Below, piece after piece: positions 35,986 to 43,312 of a DNA stretch of 64,000 nt. Positions within the stretch are counted from its first letter, which is position 1, and every line of letters begins with the position of its first letter. The DNA comes from Clostridia bacterium. GTDB lineage: Bacteria > Bacillota > Clostridia > Lutisporales > Lutisporaceae. Location of the stretch: the NCBI GenBank assembly GCA_035628995.1, contig DASPIR010000027.1:16621-80620 (forward strand), written 5' to 3'. The position numbers and the translations under genes were made by a program. The notes under the pieces were generated by a model that worked only from the letters and a program-made list of their open reading frames with translations, searched no databases and was not told the DNA's origin.

Positions 35986-36666
35986 ATGAAGGGAAGAATA
36001 CTGGTCGTTGATGATGACAGGAATATAGCGGATCTCATAAGGCTATACCTGGAAAAGGAGATGTTTGAGGTAAAGACCGAATACTCCGGCAAAAGTGCCC
36101 TGGACGCATTCCATTCATGGACTCCGGACCTTGTCATTCTGGATATTATGCTTCCCGAGATAGACGGCTATGAGCTTTGCAGGCAGATGCGGAAGGTAAG
36201 CAGGATCCCTATTATAATGCTGACTGCAAGGGGAGAGACCTTTGACAAGGTGTTGGGCTTGGAGCTTGGAGCCGACGACTATATGGCAAAGCCCTTTGAA
36301 CCCAAGGAGCTCACGGCCAGAGTGAAAGCCGTACTCAGAAGGACAATGGGCTCAGATGAGACAGCTGAAGAGGTTGTTTACCCTCAGCTCGTGATTAATA
36401 AAAGTGATTACAGCGTTACATACCAAGGAAAGAAAGCAGATGTACCGCCAAAGGAGCTGGAGCTGTTTTATTTCCTTGCAAGCCATCCCAACCAGGTTTT
36501 TACAAGGGAGCAATTATTGGAAAAGCTTTGGGGCTATGACTTCATGGGTGATACCAGGACAGTAGACGTTCATGTGAAAAGGCTGAGGGAGAAATTCAGT
36601 GATGAAGCAGGTCGGTGGGAGATAAAGACTGTTTGGGGCGTAGGCTACAAGTTCGAGGTGAGATGA
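35986..36666 (+). CDS. OmpR-family response regulator
   Basis: A 226-residue regulator: receiver domain with acidic pocket VVDDDR, phospho-acceptor Asp53 in LVILDIMLPEIDG, Thr in MLTARG and Lys in YMAKPFEP; then a winged-helix trans-reg-C domain (DVPPKELELFYFLASHPNQVFTREQLLEKLWGYDFMGDTRTVDVHVKRLREK). The stop overlaps the first base of the downstream kinase start. Because htrA follows, this pair may control extracytoplasmic protein-quality responses (CssRS-like), which is inference. Confidence 0.94.
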   Translation: MKGRILVVDDDRNIADLIRLYLEKEMFEVKTEYSGKSALDAFHSWTPDLVILDIMLPEIDGYELCRQMRKVSRIPIIMLTARGETFDKVLGLELGADDYMAKPFEPKELTARVKAVLRRTMGSDETAEEVVYPQLVINKSDYSVTYQGKKADVPPKELELFYFLASHPNQVFTREQLLEKLWGYDFMGDTRTVDVHVKRLREKFSDEAGRWEIKTVWGVGYKFEVR

Positions 36667-38075
36667 TGAAGAACAGTATATTGAAGAGATTGTTTATTAC
36701 TTACGGAATAGCAATAATAATAGGCTTTGCAATACTTGCCTTGTCGCTTCTTAAAATATTCGATCAATATTTTATTGAGAATAGAAAAGAACTTTTATAT
36801 GATCAGGGCAGAAAGGTAGCCAAGGAAGCGGCAGAATTCCTTTATGCCGGGAACTCCAATTCCAGGAGCCTGGCAAATGATTTGCAGGTATTGGACAAGT
36901 TCCTTAACGCACATATATGGGTGGTTAACAGCCAGGGAACAATAATAGTTTTATCAGGGTCCAACGACGAGCAGCTTTTAGGGAGAAGCTTAGAGGAAGA
37001 AGAGCTTAAAGAACTTGAAAGTGGGCAAAGCATAGAGGCACGGGGTGACTTTTACGGGATGCTTAGTGAACCTTCGCTGACAGTGGGCTATCCTGTTTTT
37101 GTGAACAATAATTTTGCCGGTGGAGTGCTGGTTCATGCTTCCCTGCTGGAGATACAGAAGAACTTTAGGGAAATCTACAGTCTGACTTTATGGGCAATTC
37201 TGGTTTCTGTAGCTGTCGCTTATGGAATTTTGTTTTTACAAATCCGGAGAATTTCAAATCCTATAAAAGAAATAAATGAAGCAGCCAAGGTAATTGCAGG
37301 GGGGGAGTTCCAGAAGCGTCTGGATATAAATACCGGAGATGAGATAGAAGAGCTGGGGAGAAGCTTCAACAACATGGCGGAATCACTGGAAAAGATAGAA
37401 GAGAACAGGCGGAACCTCATAGCCAACATATCCCACGATCTGCGGTCACCCATGACCTCTATAAGAGGTTTTATAGAAGGCATCGTAGACGGTACCATTC
37501 CGGAGGAAAAGAGAGAGCATTACTTGAACATAGTTTTGGAAGAGAGCAAAAGATTAATCAAAATAACAAACGAGCTTTTGGAGCTTAATAATATACAGCA
37601 GGGAAAGCTTGAAATAAAAAAGGAAGCCTTCGAACTCAATGAGACAATCAGGAGGAAGCTTATATCCTATGAGAGAGGAATAACACAAAAGCAGCTCAAT
37701 GTGTCCTTCAACATGTATGAGGAGAAAAGCTTCGTATTATCTGACCAGCTGCTTATAGAGAGAGTGCTGTCCAATCTTATGGATAATGCTGTGAAGTTCA
37801 CACCAGAGAAAGGCAGCATAGAGATAAAGACCGCAGGTAAAGGGAACAGCATATGCATAGAGGTTGCTAACACTGGGGCTGAAATCAGTGCTGAGGAGCT
37901 TAACAGAGTTTGGGAAAGATTCCATAAGGGGGACGCATCCAGGGGAACATATAAAAACGGTTATGGGCTGGGACTTGCCATTGTAAAGGAGATAATAAAC
38001 CAGCTGGATGAAAAGATTTGGGTTGCAAGCGGGGAAGGCTTTATAAAATTCACATTTACTATTGAAAAAGTATAA
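36666..38075 (+). CDS. HAMP-containing sensor histidine kinase
   Basis: A 469-residue membrane kinase: N-terminal helix (residues about 10-28), an extracytoplasmic sensor loop of about 130 residues, second helix (LTLWAILVSVAVAYGILFL), HAMP (residues about 195-245), HisKA ANISHDLRSPMTSIRGF with His257, and an HATPase domain (NLMDNAVKFTPE, KGDASRGTYKNGYGLGLAIVKEI). Starts at the second of two ATGs, five bases after GAGGTG; overlap with the RR stop indicates coupled translation. Confidence 0.93.
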   Translation: MKNSILKRLFITYGIAIIIGFAILALSLLKIFDQYFIENRKELLYDQGRKVAKEAAEFLYAGNSNSRSLANDLQVLDKFLNAHIWVVNSQGTIIVLSGSNDEQLLGRSLEEEELKELESGQSIEARGDFYGMLSEPSLTVGYPVFVNNNFAGGVLVHASLLEIQKNFREIYSLTLWAILVSVAVAYGILFLQIRRISNPIKEINEAAKVIAGGEFQKRLDINTGDEIEELGRSFNNMAESLEKIEENRRNLIANISHDLRSPMTSIRGFIEGIVDGTIPEEKREHYLNIVLEESKRLIKITNELLELNNIQQGKLEIKKEAFELNETIRRKLISYERGITQKQLNVSFNMYEEKSFVLSDQLLIERVLSNLMDNAVKFTPEKGSIEIKTAGKGNSICIEVANTGAEISAEELNRVWERFHKGDASRGTYKNGYGLGLAIVKEIINQLDEKIWVASGEGFIKFTFTIEKV

Positions 38076-38194
38076 AGTTTACAATTCGTTCATATTTTGT
38101 TCAAATATTTGCGATATATTTAAAATATAGTTTAAATCGGTGGTTTGAAAAAAGAATATCTAATTTCAAATTTACCTTTAAGGAGGAATAGGAT

Positions 38195-39400
38195 ATGAGC
38201 GATTTTTTTAATGAAAACAATGAAATCAGCGAAATCATTGAAAGTACTGAAAACAATGAAAATAATGAGATTAATAGCTCCTTTTACAGAGAAGTTATCG
38301 AAAGAAAGCCCAAAAAGAGTCCTAGGAAGTTTATTGCACTGGTGCTTGCAGCAGGTCTTTTGATAGGAACTGTATTTGGATTTGGCTTGGATAATTTCCT
38401 TCCCAACCCTGTTGGGGATTCAAACAGAGTATACGCATCGGGAGTAGAGAATACCCAAATTGTTTTTGACAAATCAGTATCTCCAGTAGTACCCATATCG
38501 AAGAAGGTGTCCCCTTCAATTGTCGCAATCAGTCTGAAGACAAGAACCAGGGATTTTTTTGGCAGGGTCTATGAAGGTCAGGGAACAGGCTCGGGAATCA
38601 TCATCGACAATCAGGGACATATAATTACAAACAACCATGTCGTAGAAGGTGCGCAGGATATAACTGTAATACTCCACGACGGGAAAGAGCTTCAGGCAAC
38701 TTTGGTAGGAGGCGATTCCCAGACAGACCTTGCAGTAATAAAGGTCAATCCGGCAAATTTGACTATAGCTGAGCTTGGAGATTCTTCAAAGCTTGAAGTA
38801 GGAGAGTTGGCGGTTGCTATAGGCAGTCCGATGGGCACAGAATATGCCGGTTCAGTTACCGCAGGAATAATAAGCGGACTTAACAGAAAAGTCAGTGTTG
38901 GGGATAACTCTATAAAGCTTATTCAGACTGATGCAGCCATCAACCCCGGCAACAGCGGAGGAGCATTGGTAAACAGTGAAGGTAAGGTTATAGGAATCAA
39001 TACGATAAAGTTTGCAGAGACTACAGTTGAGGGAATGGGCTTTGCAATACCAATCAACGAGGCAAAACCGATTATTCAGGAAATAATAAGCAAGAAGAAG
39101 ATCGCAAGGCCATACCTGGGCATACAGGGAAGGAACATAACCAAGGAAGCAGCCGAGCAGTATGAAGTGCCTCAAGGTGTATACGTAGAGGACGTAGTAG
39201 ATTACAGTGGAGCTGAAAAGGCTGGAATAAAGCAGGGGGACATAATAACAAAGCTGGATGGCAAGAAGGTCTTGACAATAGAAGAAGTAATAGCTGTTAT
39301 AAAGAAGCACAAGGTCGGAGATATTGTGCAGGTTGAACTATATGATCAGATGGATAAGTATAAAACGATTTCCGTAAAACTTCATGAAAGCAATGAATAA
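38195..39400 (+). CDS. htrA: HtrA/DegP-type serine protease (S1C)
   Basis: Membrane-tethered quality-control protease of 401 residues. A 45-residue acidic, Asn-rich cytoplasmic tail (repeated ENNE/EIIEST) is followed by one membrane helix (FIALVLAAGLLIGTVFGFGL), a trypsin-like domain and a C-terminal PDZ domain (about 300-395). The catalytic triad His148 (TNNHVVEGA), Asp178 (QTDLAVIKV) and Ser254 (NPGNSGGALVN) is intact. AAGGAGG precedes the ATG. It sits 119 bases after the RR/HK operon, likely as a target gene. Confidence 0.94.
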   Translation: MSDFFNENNEISEIIESTENNENNEINSSFYREVIERKPKKSPRKFIALVLAAGLLIGTVFGFGLDNFLPNPVGDSNRVYASGVENTQIVFDKSVSPVVPISKKVSPSIVAISLKTRTRDFFGRVYEGQGTGSGIIIDNQGHIITNNHVVEGAQDITVILHDGKELQATLVGGDSQTDLAVIKVNPANLTIAELGDSSKLEVGELAVAIGSPMGTEYAGSVTAGIISGLNRKVSVGDNSIKLIQTDAAINPGNSGGALVNSEGKVIGINTIKFAETTVEGMGFAIPINEAKPIIQEIISKKKIARPYLGIQGRNITKEAAEQYEVPQGVYVEDVVDYSGAEKAGIKQGDIITKLDGKKVLTIEEVIAVIKKHKVGDIVQVELYDQMDKYKTISVKLHESNE

Positions 39401-39407
39401 ATTGAGA

Positions 39408-39432
39408 GAGAGACAGGAAACTGTCTCTTTTC
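39408..39432 (+). terminator. Terminator after htrA
   Basis: GAGACAG-GAAA-CTGTCTC (39410-39427) followed by TTTTCC: a compact tetraloop terminator. Confidence 0.9.
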
Positions 39433-39475
39433 CAATGTATAATGAGATAGAGTAAAACTATAAGGAGATAGGAAA

Positions 39476-40345
39476 ATGAAATATGAAGGAAGCATATATA
39501 GGCCGCCAAGTGAGGCACAGAGCTTGATAATCCAAGCCACTATCGGCTGCTCTCATAATAAGTGTACATTCTGCAGCATGTATAAGGACAAAAAATTTAG
39601 GATAAGGGACGTGGAAGAAATCCTCGCGGATATTGAGGAAGGTAAAAAATATTATAGGATTGTAAGCAGGATTTTTCTGGCTGACGGAAATGCATTGGCA
39701 ATGAAAACTGAAGCTTTGAAGAGGATACTCTTAAAAATAAGTGAGGTTATGCCTGAATGTGAAAGGGTGGGAATATACAGCAGCCCTGAGGACATATTGC
39801 GGAAAACTGAGGTTGAGCTGAGAGAATTGAAAGAGCTGGGGCTTGGCATAGTTTATATGGGATTGGAATCCGGAAGTGATGCTGTCCTAAGCAGCATTAA
39901 TAAAGGTGTTACCTCATCGGAAATGATTAGAGCAGGGAAAAAGCTCATAAACTCTGGAATAGTGCTGTCCATTACTTTGATTTCAGGAATAGGCGGAAAG
40001 AGTGGATGGCGTGAGCATGCATTGGAGTCTGCAAGAGTTATAAATGATATTAATCCGCACTATTTGGGACTTCTTACGCTTCTTGTAGAGCCGGGAACTG
40101 AGATAGAGCAGCAGATTGGAAAAGGTGAGTTTGAACTGCTGGGTCCCAAGGAGGTAATGGAGGAGACAAGGCTGCTGATTGAAAAGCTGACTTTGAGCCA
40201 ATGTGTCTTTAGAAGCAACCATGCATCCAATTATTTTTCCCTGGCAGGAACGCTGCCACAGGATAAGCAAAGGCTTCTGCAAGAGATAGAACACGCGCTG
40301 AATAACGAATATGATTATAAGGATGAATACTTTAGACGGTTATAA
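39476..40345 (+). CDS. Radical SAM protein
   Basis: A 289-residue radical SAM enzyme. The cluster motif is CSHNKCTFC, i.e. C-x4-C-x2-C rather than the usual C-x3-C-x2-C. FLADGNALAM and VYMGLESGSDAVL match the GGE- and S-adenosylmethionine-binding segments of the Elp3/MiaB-like superfamily. Similar proteins are annotated as radical SAM domain proteins of the B12-independent COG1032 group; the reaction is unknown. AAGGAGAT precedes. Its end overlaps the convergent EamA gene by six bases. Confidence 0.88.
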   Translation: MKYEGSIYRPPSEAQSLIIQATIGCSHNKCTFCSMYKDKKFRIRDVEEILADIEEGKKYYRIVSRIFLADGNALAMKTEALKRILLKISEVMPECERVGIYSSPEDILRKTEVELRELKELGLGIVYMGLESGSDAVLSSINKGVTSSEMIRAGKKLINSGIVLSITLISGIGGKSGWREHALESARVINDINPHYLGLLTLLVEPGTEIEQQIGKGEFELLGPKEVMEETRLLIEKLTLSQCVFRSNHASNYFSLAGTLPQDKQRLLQEIEHALNNEYDYKDEYFRRL

Positions 40346-41278
40346 GCTTTCCGTAGCCTGAAGCTGTATTTCCTGTTGGGGTTTGTAGCGGTTTGTACCC
40401 CAAACCCCGAGGATTATTATGATTCCGCCTGCAAGCTGATACCAGTGAAAGGCTTCATGTCTTATTAAAACTCCGGCGATTATTGATATTACTGTGGTAA
40501 GGTTGGAGAAAACCGAGGAATTTGAAGCAGGCAGCTTCGAGAGCATATAGTTTACCATAAAGAATGCGCAAACTGAAGACAGAGTGCCTAGATAAAGAAC
40601 GGGAACCAGCGTGCTTGCTGAGCCTAAAGAGCTGATGTATTTATCCAGATTGCCGTTTATCACACCTGTTACTGCAGATATCATATTGAATACAACTGCC
40701 CCTGTCCACATCATTACAAAGGTTATCTCGACAGGGGTAAAACTGCTGGAAAGCTTTCTGGAAAGAATATTATATACTCCTGCAGCGAGTACTGCCCCGC
40801 AGAGTGAGAGTATCCCGGCATAATGGCCTGCACTGCTGTTGCTGCCAGACATCAGTACTATAAATACAACGCCTAAGACAGAAGCCAGTATAAAAAACAG
40901 CTGTGCCCTGCCTGGTTTTTCTTTTAGGAATATTGCAGCAAAAATGGTTACTACTACAGGAATCAGAGCAATCATTATTCCTGCTTCCGATGAGGATGTA
41001 AGCTTTACACCTGTAGTTTCGAAAATAAAGTATGCAATTGGCTGGAATAAAGATAGCAGCAAAAGCTCCTTAAGGGGCTTATTTTTATAGCTCACCTTAA
41101 TAGCACCAAACAGCCAAAGCAAAGTCAAGAGTATCGCGGCCAAAGCAAAGCGGTATGCAAGAAGAAGGGTTGTGGGCAGGGTTTCCAAGGCTTGCTTTGT
41201 AAACATGAAGGACAACCCAAAAATCAATGCCATGACAAGTCCTGCAAGATAAGGTAAATAAGCTTGATATTTTTTCAT
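40340..41278 (-). CDS. EamA/DMT-family transporter
   Basis: A 312-residue membrane protein with ten hydrophobic segments arranged as two EamA repeats (first about 8-140, second about 155-300), typical of drug/metabolite transporters. FGLSFMFTKQALETLPTTLLLAYRF and PASNSSVFSNLTTVISIIAGVLI are the diagnostic ends of the repeats. GGAAGTGAC precedes ATG 41278; an upstream in-frame ATG has no site. Exports an amino acid or small metabolite; not resolvable further. Confidence 0.92.
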   Translation of the reverse strand: MKKYQAYLPYLAGLVMALIFGLSFMFTKQALETLPTTLLLAYRFALAAILLTLLWLFGAIKVSYKNKPLKELLLLSLFQPIAYFIFETTGVKLTSSSEAGIMIALIPVVVTIFAAIFLKEKPGRAQLFFILASVLGVVFIVLMSGSNSSAGHYAGILSLCGAVLAAGVYNILSRKLSSSFTPVEITFVMMWTGAVVFNMISAVTGVINGNLDKYISSLGSASTLVPVLYLGTLSSVCAFFMVNYMLSKLPASNSSVFSNLTTVISIIAGVLIRHEAFHWYQLAGGIIIILGVWGTNRYKPQQEIQLQATESL

Positions 41279-41487
41279 AATGTCACTTCCCAATTATTTA
41301 TATATAGCCATTTTAACAGAAGTACCTATAGCTGTCCATGTGAGGCTTTGCAGGAATCAGGCTGCTCTTGTCGATAGATTGGAAAAACTGAAGCAATATC
41401 GGATTTTTCAGGAAGGATTTTGAAATTATTGGTAGAATATATTTATTAAGTAATACCGGGACGGAGATTGTTGAGGGGTGTGATGCT

Positions 41488-41853
41488 ATGGGGCTCTGGG
41501 GTAAGGATGTAGCAAGGACAAGATATGTGGGACAGGTTTATGTTGATCAGCTGTGCAGCATAAAAAAGGAAAGTGATGTATTGCAGAGAATAGCTCCCAG
41601 GTGTGAAAATTGCGGCAATAATGAGTATTACGGTATTTACGAGACCTCAAGACTTTTCAGAGTATTTAATATCCCCCTGGTGCAGTGTGATACTGTTTAC
41701 TACTTCAGCTGCCCGGAATGTAATTTTGGGTTTAAGCTTAGATCGGAGGAGTTCAAAACGCTTGAACAAATTGCATCGATTAACACTAAGTATCTAGAGG
41801 GTTTAATAACAAAGTCAGAATTTGAAAGCAGTCTGAGGAGCATCCAAGAGTGA
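41488..41853 (+). CDS. Zinc-ribbon protein, unknown function
   Basis: A 121-residue protein with a central C-x2-C ... C-x2-C zinc ribbon (RCENCGNNEYYG then YFSCPECNFGF) and a helical C-terminal tail. The spacing of 28 residues between the pairs fits a zinc ribbon and not a longer zinc finger. GAGGGGTGTGATGCT precedes the ATG. Likely nucleic-acid binding or regulatory; the family is not recognised by name. Confidence 0.75.
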   Translation: MGLWGKDVARTRYVGQVYVDQLCSIKKESDVLQRIAPRCENCGNNEYYGIYETSRLFRVFNIPLVQCDTVYYFSCPECNFGFKLRSEEFKTLEQIASINTKYLEGLITKSEFESSLRSIQE

Positions 41854-41966
41854 GGGATCATAGGCTCCTTTTATTTTTTTGCATTCGAATTTAAAATGAA
41901 TATTAGAGCCGGAGATACAAATAATAAGCTTAAAGTATTTTTGTTTGTACTTTCGGAGGTGATACT

Positions 41967-42239
41967 ATGGAAATAAATAAAGCCGATTTCTTTACGGAAT
42001 GGACAAATTGGAAGAACACCTTGGGCAAGGCAGTGAATCTTGGGGAATCAGTCGGCATGTCCGAAAATACCATAGAGAATATTGCTGTTAAAGTAGGCAA
42101 TGTTCTTGCAGCAAGGGTAGATCCTGAAAACAGGGAGCAGCGTTTGCTGCAGGAACTGTGGAAAGTGGGAGATGACAGCGACAGGAAAGTCCTGACAAAG
42201 CTAATTGTAAAAATGGTTGAAACAGATATAAAGCAGTGA
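41967..42239 (+). CDS. DUF3243 family protein
   Basis: A 90-residue helical protein matching DUF3243 (YmfJ-like): conserved FFTEWTNWKNTLGKAVNLGESVGMSENTIENIA and the ending WKVGDDSDRKVLTKLIVKM. GGAGGTGATACT precedes the ATG. A palindromic terminator overlaps its end. Function unknown. Confidence 0.85.
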   Translation: MEINKADFFTEWTNWKNTLGKAVNLGESVGMSENTIENIAVKVGNVLAARVDPENREQRLLQELWKVGDDSDRKVLTKLIVKMVETDIKQ

Positions 42240-42260
42240 CCTTAGAAGTCACTGCTTTCG
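42230..42260. terminator. Bidirectional terminator
   Basis: AAAGCAGTGAC (42230-42240) pairs with GTCACTGCTTT (42248-42258); it covers the last codons of DUF3243 and of the convergent membrane protein, serving both. Confidence 0.8.
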
Positions 42261-42605
42261 CTTTCTTGAAAATTTTGCACCTAAGCCAGCGCCTGTAACA
42301 GCTGCTCCAATTGCAGCAGCTGCATATAGAAGATTTGTAGCTATAGTTCCAGCTTCATTGACTGAGTACGCCAATGCAAATATTATCGCCGGCAGACTGA
42401 GCCATATACCCGGCTTCCATCCATTGTCATGTCCTATAAGTCCGAAGGCTACACCCAAGATCAGATAAGCCACCACTACCACCAGGAAAGAGAAGCCTCT
42501 TTCGTATAGAGATATGACATCTGAAAACATAAAATTGAAAACCAGAAAAAAACCTGGAAGTAATCCGGTGAGAAAAGCAAGAATGTATGTGAAGCTTTTT
42601 TTCAA
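42249..42605 (-). CDS. Small four-helix membrane protein
   Basis: A 118-residue protein with four hydrophobic segments, ending in a basic tail (KFSRKRKQ). It starts at TTG 42605, eight bases after AAGGAG; no ATG gives a suitable site. The SRP RNA promoter region lies immediately behind it. Function unknown; no motif is recognisable. Confidence 0.75.
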   Translation of the reverse strand: MKKSFTYILAFLTGLLPGFFLVFNFMFSDVISLYERGFSFLVVVVAYLILGVAFGLIGHDNGWKPGIWLSLPAIIFALAYSVNEAGTIATNLLYAAAAIGAAVTGAGLGAKFSRKRKQ

Positions 42606-42755
42606 TATAACAACTCCTTGAAATTATTATTCTTAGTATTGTTTTACATACTAAAGATAAAATACTATATAACACACAAAAGATATATTTTATGTGATTA
42701 TATTACCTTAATCATACTTCTAGTCAATACCGATTGAAAGGTATATTTTAGTGCA

Positions 42756-42784
42756 TTGACAGCATATACAGAAAAGGCTATAAT
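42756..42784 (+). promoter_or_regulatory. Consensus sigma-A promoter for the SRP RNA
   Basis: TTGACA (42756-42761), a 17-base spacer, and TATAAT (42779-42784): exact -35 and -10 consensus sequences, fitting a highly transcribed stable RNA. Transcription would start near 42791, about 40 bases before the mature 5' end, so the precursor should be trimmed. Confidence 0.9.
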
Positions 42785-42833
42785 AAAATAGCTTAATATA
42801 TTAGATGTATTTGGCCATAAAAAAAGTTAATAT

Positions 42834-43106
42834 TCTTGGTCGTGCTAGACGGGGAGACTGCGGTGCCCTGTAACCTGCAATCCGCAATAGCAGGGTTGAA
42901 TTCCTTTGCTGAGGCGCTCGCCTGTAAGGTCTGCCTCAGGCAAGTGGTGACGATGATTGGGTCCTGCGCAACGGAAATTTATGAACCCCGCCAGATCCGG
43001 AAGGAAGCAACGGTAAGTGAACCCTTTCGTGTGCCGCCGGGTTGCCTGATTGGAGCTAACTACCTGGGTAACGCTTGTAGGTGATCGTCGAGGAAAGGTG
43101 CACGGC
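42834..43106 (+). ncRNA. ffs: SRP RNA, large Gram-positive type (scRNA)
   Basis: The ~273-base RNA has the Alu-domain start (GTGCTAGACGGGGAG, then GGTGCCCTGTAACC) and the S-domain signature (GTCCTGCGCAACGGAAAT, CAGATCCGGAAGGAAGCAACG) that binds Ffh, and ends GGTGCACGGCC. The length and Alu fold match the Bacillus/Clostridia scRNA, which carries helices 1-5, unlike the short E. coli 4.5S RNA. In B. subtilis the homologue (scr) also precedes dnaX; here an HD-GYP gene has come between. Confidence 0.95.
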
Positions 43107-43115
43107 CATAATTTT

Positions 43116-43148
43116 AAAAACTTGTAAAAACAAGTTTTTTTGTTTTTT
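43116..43148 (+). terminator. SRP RNA terminator
   Basis: AAAAACTTG-TAAAAA-CAAGTTTTT (43116-43139) followed by more T residues: an intrinsic terminator ten bases after the mature 3' end. Confidence 0.92.
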
Positions 43149-43178
43149 TGACCTTTTATTGACGTAATAATCAACTTA

Positions 43179-43196
43179 TTAGGACTATAGTCCTAA
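43179..43196. promoter_or_regulatory. Perfect 18-bp palindrome upstream of the HD-GYP gene
   Basis: TTAGGACTATAGTCCTAA (43179-43196) is a perfect palindrome in the 164-bp spacer before the HD-GYP gene. TTGACG (43159-43164) lies upstream, so the palindrome covers the expected -10 position. A repressor operator is the likely reading, though the regulator is not known. Confidence 0.5.
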
Positions 43197-43312
43197 TTTA
43201 TAGGAAAAATAGGTTATTTTGTAATACTTTAGTACTACATCCATGCACTTGCTGATATAATATAATAAGGTATTATGTCGAATTTTAGATATCAAAGGGG
43301 GGATGTTATTCT

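Noticed and set aside
37220..37498. Minus-strand frame in the kinase gene
   Set aside because: Shadow frame of the HAMP/HisKA coding region.
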